Source: Variovorax sp. J22G73 (GTDB lineage Bacteria; Pseudomonadota; Gammaproteobacteria; Burkholderiales; Burkholderiaceae_C). From it: a stretch of DNA of 64,000 nt. The notes beneath the pieces are model-generated. The model was not told the origin of the DNA. It saw only the letters and a program-made list of their open reading frames with translations, and made no database searches. Below, in pieces: positions 35,309 through 44,106 of this stretch. Each line of letters opens with the position of its first letter. Positions within the stretch are counted from its first letter, which is position 1. Made by a program: the position numbers and the translations under genes. The DNA lies in assembly GCF_030317035.1 (NCBI RefSeq), contig NZ_JASZYK010000016.1:62001-126000 (forward strand), given 5' to 3'.

Positions 35309-36195
35309 AGCCTGAGCCCGCTGAACTCCGCCTTCATCCACTCGATGAACGCGCGGGTGCGCGCCGGCAGCAGCCGCGCGTTCGGGTAGATCACGTTCAC
35401 CGGCCGCGGCTGCGGCTCGAAGTCTTCCAGCACCAGCGCCAGCCGGCCCTGCGCCACATGCGGCAGCACCTGGTAGGAGAAGAAGGTGCCGAAGCCCATG
35501 CCCGCCGCGCAGGCCTCGATGGCCGGCGCGATGTGGTTGAACTCCAGCCGGGCGTCCGGCGTCACGCCGATCGACTTGCCGCCCTCGCGGAACAGCCACT
35601 GCGAGGGCGCGTCGACGCGCCCGCGCACGCAGGGCGCGCCTTCGAGCTCGCGCGGGTGGCGCGGCATGCCGTGCTGCGCGAGAAAGGCGGGGCTCGCGGC
35701 CACCACGCGGCGGATGGTGCCCAGCGTCTGCGCCACCAACGACGAGTCTTCCAGCGGGCTGATGCGGATGGCCACGTCCACGCCTTCTTCCAGCAGGTTC
35801 ACCGCGCGGTCGTGCAGCCGCACGCTGCAGCGCACCTTCTGGTGGCGCTGCATGAAGCGCACGATGGCCGGCGCCACGTACATGTGGCCGAACAGCACCG
35901 GCGCCGCGATGGTGAGCTGCCCCGCCGGCTCGCGCGCCTCGGCCTTCAGCGCCAGGTCGGCGGCGTCGGCCGCGTGCAGCACGTCGCGCGCGCTCGGCAG
36001 GTAGTGGCGGCCTTCCTCGGTGAGCGACAGGCGGCGCGTGGTGCGGTGGAACAGCCGCACGCCCAGGTGCGCCTCCAGCGCGGCCAGCGATCGCACCACC
36101 ACGGGCAACGACGTGCCGAGCGCCGCGGCGGCGCGGGTCAGGTTGCCCTGGTCGGCAATCTGCACGAAGGTCTGCATGGCTTTGAAACGGTCCAT
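35305..36195 (-). CDS. LysR-family regulator (CrgA-like)
   Basis: A 296-residue regulator; the start MDRFKAMQTFVQIADQGNLT is the typical LysR helix-turn-helix, with TSLPVVVRSLAALEAHLGVR and LFHRTTRRLSLTEEG. The effector domain (AGQLTIAAPVLFGHMYVAPA, VDVAIRISPLEDSSLVA) is of the DsdC/CrgA subgroup. It is divergent from the GST/oxidase pair (gap of 128 bases) and is the best candidate to control those two genes. Confidence 0.9.
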   Translation of the reverse strand: MDRFKAMQTFVQIADQGNLTRAAAALGTSLPVVVRSLAALEAHLGVRLFHRTTRRLSLTEEGRHYLPSARDVLHAADAADLALKAEAREPAGQLTIAAPVLFGHMYVAPAIVRFMQRHQKVRCSVRLHDRAVNLLEEGVDVAIRISPLEDSSLVAQTLGTIRRVVAASPAFLAQHGMPRHPRELEGAPCVRGRVDAPSQWLFREGGKSIGVTPDARLEFNHIAPAIEACAAGMGFGTFFSYQVLPHVAQGRLALVLEDFEPQPRPVNVIYPNARLLPARTRAFIEWMKAEFSGLRL

Positions 36196-36323
36196 GGCCG
36201 CGATTAAACCGGAAAACGCAGCAGTCAAATACAGCAATGGCTATTCATTCATTCGGCGCAAGAGAGAACAATCGAGGCTTGCGAACCTAAACGCCTGCAA
36301 CCTCCACGCCAGAAAGCCGCCGC

Positions 36324-37016
36324 ATGAACGCCGATGTCACCCGCCCCCTGGAGCAGACCCCTCAGCCCATCAAGCTCCACGGCTTCGCGCTGTCGGGCCA
36401 CGTGCACCGCGTGAGCCTGTTCCTGGCCATGCTGGGCCTGCCCTTCGAACACATCGAGCTCGACCTGGGCGGCGGCGAAAACCGCACGCCCGCGTTCCTC
36501 GCGCTCAACCCTTTCGGCCAGGTGCCGGTGATCGAAGACGGCGAGCTGGTGCTGGCCGATTCCAACGCCATCCTGATGTACCTGAACGAGCGCTACGCGA
36601 GCGACCCCGCGCGCTGGATGCCGCGCGACGCGGTGGGCGCGGCGCGCGTGCAGCGCTGGTTCTCGGTGGCGGCCGGCCCGCTGGCCAACGGCCCCGCGGC
36701 GGCCCGCATCCTGGCGCTGTTCGGCAAGGGCGGTGACGCCACCGAGATCGCCACGCGCGCGCATGCCTTGCTCTCGGTGATGGAGCAGCACCTGCAGTCG
36801 CAGCCCTTCCTCGCGGGCGAGCACGCCACGCTGGCCGACATCGCGAACTACGCGTACGTGGCGCATGCGCCCGAGGGCGGCGTGTCGCTGGAGGCCTATG
36901 CGCAGGTGCGGGGCTGGCTCGAACGGGTGGAGGCCTTGCCGGGCTTCGTGCCCATGGCTGGCACACCAGCGCGCACGCCGGCTGGTACACCGGCGCGGCC
37001 GGAGGCGGTCGCATGA
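36324..37016 (+). CDS. Glutathione S-transferase
   Basis: A 230-residue cytoplasmic enzyme with a thioredoxin-like N-terminal domain (IKLHGFALSGHVHRVSLFLA, NPFGQVPVIEDGELVLADSN with the Val-Pro cis-proline and the Glu-Asp/Asp-Ser pair for glutathione) and a helical C-terminal domain (HLQSQPFLAGEHATLADIAN, the family-typical LADI motif). The Pro/Thr repeats at the C-terminus (TPARTPAGTPAR) come from short tandem repeats. It is coupled by ATGA overlap to the oxidase gene. The likely role is detoxification of electrophiles; the substrate is unknown. Confidence 0.92.
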   Translation: MNADVTRPLEQTPQPIKLHGFALSGHVHRVSLFLAMLGLPFEHIELDLGGGENRTPAFLALNPFGQVPVIEDGELVLADSNAILMYLNERYASDPARWMPRDAVGAARVQRWFSVAAGPLANGPAAARILALFGKGGDATEIATRAHALLSVMEQHLQSQPFLAGEHATLADIANYAYVAHAPEGGVSLEAYAQVRGWLERVEALPGFVPMAGTPARTPAGTPARPEAVA

Positions 37017-38002
37017 TCGCCGCGCCCTTCCATGCAGGCGAGCGCGCGCTGCAGACCCTCGCGGGTTCGCGCGAGCAGATGGAGGAATTCGGCTCGCGCA
37101 TCATCCGCGACCGCATGCCCGAGCAGCACCGCGCATTCTTCGCGCAGCTGCCGTTCCTGGTGGTGGGCAGCCTCGACGCCGAACTGCAGCCCTGGGCCAG
37201 CGCGCTGGCCGCGCCGGCCGGCTTCATGCAGTCGCCCGACGCCGCGCACCTGCATGTCGGCGCCTTGCCCGCGGCGGGCGATCCGCTGGCGGGCCAGCTG
37301 AAGCAGGGCGCGCTGCTGGGCCTGCTCGGCATCGAGCCGCACACGCGGCGGCGCAACCGCATGAACGGCACGGTCGAGTCGCTCGATGCAGGCGGGTTCA
37401 TGGTCGCGGTGCAGCAGAGCTTCGGCAATTGCCCGCGCTACATCCAGGCGCGCGAGCCGGTGCCGGCCCCGGCGCGTGGCGGCGAGCCGCCGGTGCAGTG
37501 GCTCGACAAGCTCGACCTGGCCGCGCACCGCCTCATCGGCAGCGCCGACACGCTGTTCATCGCCACCGCGTACCCGAACGAAGTGGCGCAAGGCGACGAG
37601 GCCGACGCGAGTTCGCACGGCGTCGACGTGTCGCACCGCGGCGGCCGCCCTGGCTTCGTGCGCATCGACGGCGACGACACGCTCACCGTGCCCGACTTCA
37701 ACGGCAACCGCTTCTTCAACACGCTGGGCAACCTGGCGGTGCACCCGCGCGCGGGGCTGCTCTTCATCGACTTCGACAGCGGTGACCTGCTGCACCTGGC
37801 GGTCACGGCCGAGATCGTGTGGAACGGCCCCGAGGTCGAGGCCTTCGAGGGCGCGGAGCGGCTGATGCGCTTTCATGTGACGCACGCGCTGCGCCGCCCC
37901 GCAGCCCTGCCGCTGCGCTGGGGCGATGCCGCGCTGTCGCCGCACCTTGCGGGTACCGGTCAGTGGAACACCGGAATGCGCGCGTTGGCCGACGGCCGGT
38001 AG
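37013..38002 (+). CDS. Pyridoxamine 5'-phosphate oxidase-like flavoprotein
   Basis: A 329-residue protein with two PNPOx-type split-barrel regions. The first is FFAQLPFLVVGSLDAELQPW with NRMNGTVESLDAGGFMVAV. The second is HRLIGSADTLFIATAYPNEV with GFVRIDGDDTLTVPDFNGN, FFNTLGNLAVHPRAGLLFID and LLHLAVTAEIVWNG, consistent with FMN binding. Family members bind FMN or F420 and often handle electron-poor substrates. It is co-translated with the GST. Its last 43 bases overlap the 3' end of the convergent P450 gene. Confidence 0.85.
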   Translation: MIAAPFHAGERALQTLAGSREQMEEFGSRIIRDRMPEQHRAFFAQLPFLVVGSLDAELQPWASALAAPAGFMQSPDAAHLHVGALPAAGDPLAGQLKQGALLGLLGIEPHTRRRNRMNGTVESLDAGGFMVAVQQSFGNCPRYIQAREPVPAPARGGEPPVQWLDKLDLAAHRLIGSADTLFIATAYPNEVAQGDEADASSHGVDVSHRGGRPGFVRIDGDDTLTVPDFNGNRFFNTLGNLAVHPRAGLLFIDFDSGDLLHLAVTAEIVWNGPEVEAFEGAERLMRFHVTHALRRPAALPLRWGDAALSPHLAGTGQWNTGMRALADGR

Positions 38003-39147
38003 CCCCAGCCGCGCTGGCGCTGCGCTTCGAGGTCGGGCGCGCGTTGCAGCAAGGCTTCGAGCCCGGCCGCCGCCAGCGTGCAGGCGAGTGCCTGGCCGGG
38101 GCAGGCGTGCATGCCGTGGCCGAAGCCGAGCATGCGCCGCTGCGCGCGCACGATCACGAAGCGGTCGGGCGTTGGGTTGAAGCCGGGGTCGCGGTTGGCC
38201 GAGGCGAGCAGCACCAGCACCGCATCGCCCGCGGCCAGCGTGGTGCCGGCGATGGCGACGGGCTCCACCACGAAGCGCCGCGTGTTCTGCACCGAAGGGT
38301 CGTGCCGTGCGGTTTCTTCGACGATGGCCTGCAGCCCGTCGCGCGTGCGGGTCTCGGCACGCAGCGCGGGCTCGCGCATCAGCGCGACGAGGCTGTTGCC
38401 GAGCAGGCCCGCCGTGGCGTCGCAGGTCTGCGACAGCAGCCCGACGAGGTTCGCGAGCAGCGCGCGCGACGGCGCCGCGCTTTCTGCCGGCACACCGGCC
38501 AGCACACCCTCGAGCAACGAGCCGCGGCGTGGTGGCGCACCGGCAACCAGCGCCTCGAAACGCGTCATCAGTTCGCCCGCCGCGGCGCTGGCCCCTTGCA
38601 ACTGCGCCGCCGTGGACAGCGGCGACAGGCAGGCGACAAAGTCGCGCATCCACCGGTCGACCTGCGGCAACGCATCGTCGGCAAAGCCCAGCAGGTGCGC
38701 CACGGCGCGCACTGGCATCGAGAACAGCGTGTCCGACAACGGCTGCTCGCGCGGCACGCGCTGCGCCACCCGCAGCGCCGCTTCGCGCACCGCGTTCAGG
38801 TCGAGCCCTACCAGTCCGCGCTGCAACGCGGGCCGGTGCGCCGCATGCGCTGCGCCGTCGTTCATGCGCACCAGGTGGCCGAACACCTCGCCGGCCGCGC
38901 TGCCCACGATGGCGCGCGGCACCGGCTCGGCGGCCGGCCGCACGCGCAGCGGGCCGTGCGCCTGCAGCACCTGCGCGACGACCTCGGCCCGGCTCGCGAC
39001 CCACACGCGCAGGGCGTCGTGCCAGGCGAGCGGCGGGCCTTCGCGCAGGGCGGCGTAGTACGGGTAGGGGTCGGCATGCGTGGCGGCGGCGACCGGGTCG
39101 ATCGTGGTGTCGGGTGCATCGGATGCATCGGGGGTGGCTTGTTTCAT
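37960..39147 (-). CDS. Cytochrome P450
   Basis: A 395-residue soluble haem monooxygenase. The haem ligand is about Cys349 in FGHGMHACPGQALA. The ExxR-type K-helix motif is in QAIVEETARHDPSVQNTRR. The I-helix oxygen-binding segment reads GLLSQTCDATAGLL, where the usual acidic/Thr pair is modified. No redox partner gene is adjacent. It is divergent from an ArsR-type regulator with an operator-like palindrome between them, so expression is probably effector-induced. The substrate is unknown. Confidence 0.93.
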   Translation of the reverse strand: MKQATPDASDAPDTTIDPVAAATHADPYPYYAALREGPPLAWHDALRVWVASRAEVVAQVLQAHGPLRVRPAAEPVPRAIVGSAAGEVFGHLVRMNDGAAHAAHRPALQRGLVGLDLNAVREAALRVAQRVPREQPLSDTLFSMPVRAVAHLLGFADDALPQVDRWMRDFVACLSPLSTAAQLQGASAAAGELMTRFEALVAGAPPRRGSLLEGVLAGVPAESAAPSRALLANLVGLLSQTCDATAGLLGNSLVALMREPALRAETRTRDGLQAIVEETARHDPSVQNTRRFVVEPVAIAGTTLAAGDAVLVLLASANRDPGFNPTPDRFVIVRAQRRMLGFGHGMHACPGQALACTLAAAGLEALLQRAPDLEAQRQRGWGYRPSANARIPVFH

Positions 39148-39176
39148 GGCCGCAGTGTGCGATCGGCGCCGCCGCC

Positions 39177-39200
39177 ACACTTCGCCCGCGAGCGAAGTGT
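39177..39200. promoter_or_regulatory. Perfect palindrome, probable ArsR-type operator
   Basis: ACACTTCGC at 39177-39185 and its exact complement at 39192-39200 flank a 6-base centre. It sits 30 bases upstream of the P450 start and 30 bases upstream of the regulator start, so one bound dimer could repress both genes. Confidence 0.7.
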
Positions 39201-39229
39201 CGGATGCAGCGCCGTTTTACGATGCGCGC

Positions 39230-39958
39230 ATGGACACCTCCACGTCACCCGATTCTTCCGCCGATTTCCAGCTCGCCCGCCTGGCCGGCGCCATCGCCGA
39301 GCCGGCGCGCGCCCGCATGCTGGGCTGCCTGATGGACGGCCACGCGCGCACGGCCACCGAACTCGCCACCGTGGCCGAGGTGGCCGCGTCCACCGCGAGC
39401 GCGCACCTGGCGCGGCTGAAGGACGAGCGGCTGGTCGAGCTGCTCGTGCAGGGCAAGCACCGCTACTTTCGCCTGGCCAGCGACGAGGTGGCGGCCGCGC
39501 TCGAAAGCCTGATGGTGCTGGCCGGCGCGCCACGAGCACCGAGCGGGCAGAGTGCACCTTCCACGGCCAGCTTCGTGCCCAGCACGCCCAGCCGCCTGCG
39601 CAGCGCGCGCACCTGCTACGACCACATGGCGGGCACCGCCGGCGTGGCGCTGCACGACCGGCTGCACGCGCAGGGCTGGCTCAGCGGCCTGCACAGCGGC
39701 TCCTACGAGCTCACGCCCGACGGCGCCATCGCGCTGGAAAGCCTGGGTGTCGAGGTCGATGCGGTGCGGCGGTCACGCCGCCGCTTCGCCTGCGCCTGCC
39801 TCGACTGGAGCGAGCGGCGCCCGCACCTGGGCGGCGCGCTGGGGGCGGCGTGGCTGCAGCTGTCGCTGCGCCGCGGCTGGGTGCGCCAGGAGCTCGACGG
39901 GCGGGCGCTGGTGCTCACGCCGAAGGCGCAGCGCGAAATGCCCGAGCTGTTCGCCTGA
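39230..39958 (+). CDS. ArsR-family transcriptional regulator, long form
   Basis: A 242-residue winged-helix repressor. The N-terminal domain has FQLARLAGAIAEPARARMLG, GHARTATELATVAEVAASTASAHL (recognition helix) and GKHRYFRLASDEVAAALESL. An additional C-terminal 130-residue domain (TCYDHMAGTAGVALHDRLHA, GSYELTPDGAIALESLG, RFACACLDWSERRPHLGGAL) is larger than classical ArsR metal sensors (about 110 residues). The metal-ligand ELCV(C/G)D motif is absent, so it may sense an organic effector or redox change through its cysteine pair in ACACLDW. It is divergent from the P450 gene. Confidence 0.85.
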   Translation: MDTSTSPDSSADFQLARLAGAIAEPARARMLGCLMDGHARTATELATVAEVAASTASAHLARLKDERLVELLVQGKHRYFRLASDEVAAALESLMVLAGAPRAPSGQSAPSTASFVPSTPSRLRSARTCYDHMAGTAGVALHDRLHAQGWLSGLHSGSYELTPDGAIALESLGVEVDAVRRSRRRFACACLDWSERRPHLGGALGAAWLQLSLRRGWVRQELDGRALVLTPKAQREMPELFA

Positions 39959-40001
39959 AGCAAAACGAGCGCGGGGTGCAGCAGGAGCGCCGCAGGAGAA
40001 C

Positions 40002-41012
40002 TCAGGCCTTCAGCTTGAGCAGGTAGATCAGCGGGCCGGCCATGGCGGTGTCGAGTTCGAGGAAGCTCTCGAAGTCCTTGCCCGCCATCCAGTACGGGTC
40101 CCAGTTGTTGCGCTTGATGGTCTTGGCCCACAGCTCGTGGGTGGTGGCCTTGCGCACGGCGTCGAGCAGCACGGCCTTGCGGTACGGCGGCACCTTCTTG
40201 CCCGTCATCACGCCGCGCCAGTTGGCCAGGTCGGCGTCCACGCCCTGTTCGCGCACCGAGGTGATGCCCTGGAACGGATGCTTCGACGACACGCCGATGG
40301 CGCGCAGCTTGCCGCTGGCCAGGCTCTCGCTGAATTCGCTGTAGCCCGAGATGCCGGCCACCGCCTTGCCCGAGTCCAGCGCCGCCACCACCTCCGCGCC
40401 GCCCGGGTGCGGCAGGTAGGACAGGGTGGACGACGCGCCCGCCACGCGCGCCAGCATGCCGGCGTACATGTGGTCCACGCCACCGGCCGAGCCGCCCGCG
40501 ATGACGGTGTTGGCGGCATCGGCGCGCAGCTGCGCGATCAGGTCCTTGGGTGTCTTGATGGGGGAATCGGCCTTCACCGCCACCACCTCGTAGTCGCTGG
40601 TGAGCCGCGCGATCGGCGACACGCTGGCCATGGTCACCGCGGGCTTCTGCAGCGCCACCGCGCCCACCATGACCATGCCGCTGATGAGCAGGGTCTCGGG
40701 GTCGGCGTCGTATTTTTCCGCGTACTTGGCCAGGCCGATGGTGCCGCCCTTGCCGCCGATGTTCTCGTACACCACGCCGCCCACGGCGCCCGAGGCCACC
40801 AGCGCGGCGCCGAGCGCGCGGCCGGTCTGGTCCCAGCCACCGCCTTCGTTGGCGGGAATCACGATGCGCAGCCTGCTGCTCTGCGGCGCATCCGCCGCGC
40901 GCGCCGCCCCGGGCCACAACGCGGCTTGCCCTGCGCCTGCTGCTGCGGCAGAAGCCGCGATCCATGCCGAGAAGCTGCGGCGCGAGAGAGGAACGGAAGG
41001 CGACTGGGGCAT
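40002..41012 (-). CDS. Bug-family (TctC-like) receptor with Tat signal
   Basis: A 336-residue receptor. The N-terminus has a twin-arginine motif (SVPLSRRSFSAWIAASAAAA). The mature part is RLRIVIPANEGGGWDQTGRA, VVYENIGGKGGTIGLAKYA, NTVIAGGSAGGVDHMYAGML and SYLPHPGGAEVVAALDSGKA. The ligand loop differs from the usual PYPAGG by the sequence PANEGGGWDQT, as in true TctC receptors for tricarboxylates. It converges with the ArsR gene and has no TctA/B neighbours. The ligand might be a larger di- or tricarboxylate. Confidence 0.88.
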   Translation of the reverse strand: MPQSPSVPLSRRSFSAWIAASAAAAGAGQAALWPGAARAADAPQSSRLRIVIPANEGGGWDQTGRALGAALVASGAVGGVVYENIGGKGGTIGLAKYAEKYDADPETLLISGMVMVGAVALQKPAVTMASVSPIARLTSDYEVVAVKADSPIKTPKDLIAQLRADAANTVIAGGSAGGVDHMYAGMLARVAGASSTLSYLPHPGGAEVVAALDSGKAVAGISGYSEFSESLASGKLRAIGVSSKHPFQGITSVREQGVDADLANWRGVMTGKKVPPYRKAVLLDAVRKATTHELWAKTIKRNNWDPYWMAGKDFESFLELDTAMAGPLIYLLKLKA

Positions 41013-41157
41013 CTTGTTTCCGGTTTTCTGTGGGGAAACCGGATGATGTCCGCGAAACGGTGCATTCATGCACGCCCGCGGGCAGGGACAAACCCTGATG
41101 GACGCGGGGGTTTTGGGGCGCGGCCCGCCTGTGCGCAAGGCGCCGCGCCGCTGCCGC

Positions 41158-42675
41158 TTACTGGAACGCCACCTCGGCAAAACTGCGCAACTTGCGGCTG
41201 TGCAAGCGGGTGGAGCCCTCTTCGCGCAAGATCTCGATGGCCCGCATGCCGATGCGCAAGTGCTGCTCCACGCGCTCGCGGTAGAAGTGGTTGGCCATGC
41301 CGGGCAGCTTGATCTCGCCGTGCAGCGGCTTGTCGCTCACGCACAGCAGGGTGCCGTAGGGCACGCGAAAGCGAAAGCCGTTGGCCGCGATGGTCGCGCT
41401 TTCCATGTCGAGCGCCACCGCGCGGCTCTGGCTGAAGCGGCGCTGCGGCTGGTTGCCCGGCAGCAGTTCCCAGTTGCGGTTGTCGGTGCTGGCCACGGTG
41501 CCGGTGCGCATGATCTTCTTCAGGTCGGGCCCCTCGTAGCGCGTGACGTCGGCCACCGCCTGCTCCAGCGCCAGCTGAATTTCCGACAGCGCCGGAATGG
41601 GCACCCACAGCGGCAGCTCTTCGTCCAGCACGTGGTCCTCGCGCACGTAGGCGTGGGCCAGCACGTAGTCGCCCAGCTGCTGCGTGTTGCGCAGGCCGGC
41701 GCAGTGGCCCAGCATCATCCACGCATGCGGGCGCAGCACGGCGATGTGGTCGGTGATGGTCTTGGCATTGGCCGGGCCCACGCCGATGTTGGTCATGGTG
41801 ATGCCGCTGTAGTCCTCGCGCACCAGGTGGTAAGCAGGCATTTGCGGCAGCCGCGGCGGCGCCGTGCCCTGGCTGCCGTCGAGCAGGTGGCCGAAGGTGT
41901 CGCTCTGCCCCGCCGCCAGGCCGCGCCGGCGCGTGATGACGTTGCCCGGCTCGATGAAGGCCACGTACTCGCTGTTCTCGTCGGCCATGGCCTCGTGGCC
42001 CAGGCGCACGAACTCGTCGATGTAGAACTGGTAGTTGGTGAACAGCACGAAGTTCTGGAACCACTCAGGCGCCGTGCCCGTGTAGTGGCGCAGGCGGTGC
42101 AGCGAATAGTCCACGCGCGCCGCCGTGAACAGCGACAGCGGCTGCGCCTCGCCGTCGCGCGCCTCGTAGGTGCCGTTGGCGATGCCGTCGTCCATCACGC
42201 CCAGGTCGGGCAGGTCGAACACGTCGCGCATGAGCGCGCGGCGCTCGTTGCTCATCGTGCCTTCGATGTGGTCGTTCTCGGCGAACGAGAAGTGGATGGG
42301 AATGGGCTGCGTGCTGGTGCCCACCTCGATCTCGACCTGGTGGTTTTCAAGCAGCAGGCGAAACTGGTCGAGGTAGTAGCGCGAGAACAGGTCGGGCCGC
42401 GTCAGCGTGGTCTCGTAGCGGCCCGGGCCGGCCACGAAGCCGTAGCTCAGGCCCGCGTTGGCCGGCGGCGTGTGGCGCGACACGGTGTGCGTGTGCACCC
42501 GCACGAACGGGTAGCAGGCCCGCACCCGGCCGGGCAGTGCCTCGCCGGCGACGAAGCGCAGCATCGACTCGCGCAGGTGGGCGATGCCGCCCTGGTAGAT
42601 GGCCTTGACCTGGTCCAGCGCGGCGGCTGCGTCGGTGAAGCGGGCGGGAGCAACGAAGGTGGGCATGTAGGGCAT
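41158..42675 (-). CDS. amn: AMP nucleosidase
   Basis: A 505-residue cytoplasmic enzyme that hydrolyses AMP to adenine and ribose 5-phosphate. ATG at 42675 is the preferred start; ATG at 42666 is also possible. The long N-terminal domain (HLRESMLRFVAGEALPGRVR, HTHTVSRHTPP, GPGRYETTLTRPDLFSRYYL) precedes the nucleoside phosphorylase-like catalytic domain (TMTNIGVGPANAKTITDHIA, MMLGHCAGLRNTQQLGDYVL, ALDMESATIAANGFRFRVPY). The length matches E. coli Amn (484 residues) plus a few residues. It sits directly behind a LOG-family gene, another AMP-type N-glycosidase fold. Confidence 0.95.
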   Translation of the reverse strand: MPYMPTFVAPARFTDAAAALDQVKAIYQGGIAHLRESMLRFVAGEALPGRVRACYPFVRVHTHTVSRHTPPANAGLSYGFVAGPGRYETTLTRPDLFSRYYLDQFRLLLENHQVEIEVGTSTQPIPIHFSFAENDHIEGTMSNERRALMRDVFDLPDLGVMDDGIANGTYEARDGEAQPLSLFTAARVDYSLHRLRHYTGTAPEWFQNFVLFTNYQFYIDEFVRLGHEAMADENSEYVAFIEPGNVITRRRGLAAGQSDTFGHLLDGSQGTAPPRLPQMPAYHLVREDYSGITMTNIGVGPANAKTITDHIAVLRPHAWMMLGHCAGLRNTQQLGDYVLAHAYVREDHVLDEELPLWVPIPALSEIQLALEQAVADVTRYEGPDLKKIMRTGTVASTDNRNWELLPGNQPQRRFSQSRAVALDMESATIAANGFRFRVPYGTLLCVSDKPLHGEIKLPGMANHFYRERVEQHLRIGMRAIEILREEGSTRLHSRKLRSFAEVAFQ

Positions 42676-42766
42676 GGCGGCATTGTGCAATGGCTGCCGC
42701 GTGGTTTGCCTTGGCGCCGGTCGCCTTGTTCACCCGCCCCGGACAACACGCGCAACAGGCCGCAAC

Positions 42767-43315
42767 TCAGGCCAGCAGGCAGCCCAGCACCTTCACCAGC
42801 ATGTCGTTCACGTCCGCGGCCTGCACGGCGCCGGGCAGCGCCACGTCGCCATGCATCACGAACACCGGCTTGCCCCACTTCAACCCCATCGCCATTTCGG
42901 ACAGCGTGCCCATGTTGCCGCCGATGGCGATCAGGCACACGCCGCTGCGCGCGATGATGCCGTTGCGCATCTCGCCCATGCCGGTGGGGATGGCCACGCT
43001 GAGCCATTCGTTGGCATTGCGGTCGTCGTCCTCGGGCAGGATGCCCACGGCGATGCCGCCGGCTTCCACCGCGCCGCGCGAGGCCGCGGCCATCACGCCG
43101 CCGCGCCCGCCGCACACCACCGCCATGCCCGCGCCGGCCAGCGCGTGCGCCACCGCGTACGCGGCCTCGCACTCGGCCGGGCCGCCGTCGCCCGGGCCCA
43201 GCATGGCCACCGGTTGCCGGTGGCGCGTGGGGCCCCACTGCCTGCGCGCCAGGCGCGTCAGCGCCTCAGTGACCGGCGCCGACAGCACCGCGCTCGCGCC
43301 TTCTGGTAAAGACAT
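42767..43315 (-). CDS. LOG/TIGR00725-family nucleotide-binding protein
   Basis: A 182-residue Rossmann-like protein of the LOG/TIGR00725 family. Motifs: RQPVAMLGPGDGGPAECE, VVCGGRGGVMAAASRGAVEA, IPTGMGEMRNGIIARSGVCL and IGGNMGTLSEMAMGLKWGKP. The start ATG follows GGAG. It overlaps the permease gene upstream by 50 bases in another frame, which fits close operon packing. Relatives cleave AMP-like ribosyl bonds (cytokinin LOG) or bind nucleotides or Moco; here the exact activity is unproven. The neighbour is AMP nucleosidase. Confidence 0.85.
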   Translation of the reverse strand: MSLPEGASAVLSAPVTEALTRLARRQWGPTRHRQPVAMLGPGDGGPAECEAAYAVAHALAGAGMAVVCGGRGGVMAAASRGAVEAGGIAVGILPEDDDRNANEWLSVAIPTGMGEMRNGIIARSGVCLIAIGGNMGTLSEMAMGLKWGKPVFVMHGDVALPGAVQAADVNDMLVKVLGCLLA

Positions 43316-44087
43316 CGCCCACTCCCATCACGATCACACACACCACCATCAGCACCAGCGACAAGGCCGCCGCCACCGCGAAGTCCGATCCCCCGTCGCC
43401 CACCTGCGCCAGCAGCATCAGCGGCAGGATGTTCAGCTGCGTGCCCACCAGCGCCAGCGCCGTGCCGTAGGTGCCCATCGCAATCGCGGCCACCATGCAG
43501 GCGTTCGACAGCACCGAGGGCATCACCTCGGGCACCACCGTGTCCCAGAACGCGCGCGCCTTCGACGCACCCAGCGTGCGCGCCGCCTGCGCCGGGCGCA
43601 GGTCGAGGTTGGCGAACACCGGGTACAGCGACAGCGCCACGCGCGGAATCAGGTAGTAGGCGTAGGCAAAGCCCAGGCCCGACACGCTGTAGATCCAGCT
43701 GCCGATCACCGCCGGGTCGGCCCCCAGCCCCGCGAGCAGCTGCGTCACGAAGCCCGCGCGGCCGAAGGCCAGGATGAAGCCGTAGGCAATCACCAGCCCC
43801 GAGAAGGCCAGCGGCAGGCCCAGCAAGGTCATCATCCATTGGCGCCGGCCTTCGGGCTGGCGCGCCAGCTCGATGGCGATGCAGGTGCCCACCAGCGCCG
43901 ATATCGCGCCCGCTGCCAGGCCCAGGCCCAGCGTGTTGCGCAGCGCGCCGAAGAACAGCGGGTTGCCGAACAGCCGCGCGAAGGCGCTGCCGCCATCGCC
44001 GAAGGCCTCGGGCAGCAGCGCCGCGAGCGGCACCGCGAAGAACAGCGCCATGAAGGCCCATGCGGGCCAGGCGCCAAAGCGTCGCAT
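43266..44087 (-). CDS. ABC transporter permease (PhnV/PotC-like)
   Basis: A 273-residue inner-membrane protein with about six helices (WAFMALFFAVPLAALLPEAF, TLGLGLAAGAISALVGTCIA, LLGLPLAFSGLVIAYGFILA and so on). The EAA loop that contacts the ATPase is seen in AARTLGASKARAFWDTVVPE. ATG at 44087 is chosen over a GTG at 44090. It is the second permease of the importer encoded at 47080-43266. Confidence 0.9.
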   Translation of the reverse strand: MRRFGAWPAWAFMALFFAVPLAALLPEAFGDGGSAFARLFGNPLFFGALRNTLGLGLAAGAISALVGTCIAIELARQPEGRRQWMMTLLGLPLAFSGLVIAYGFILAFGRAGFVTQLLAGLGADPAVIGSWIYSVSGLGFAYAYYLIPRVALSLYPVFANLDLRPAQAARTLGASKARAFWDTVVPEVMPSVLSNACMVAAIAMGTYGTALALVGTQLNILPLMLLAQVGDGGSDFAVAAALSLVLMVVCVIVMGVGDVFTRRRERGAVGAGH

Positions 44088-44106
44088 CACGGCGGGTTCT
44101 TCTTTC

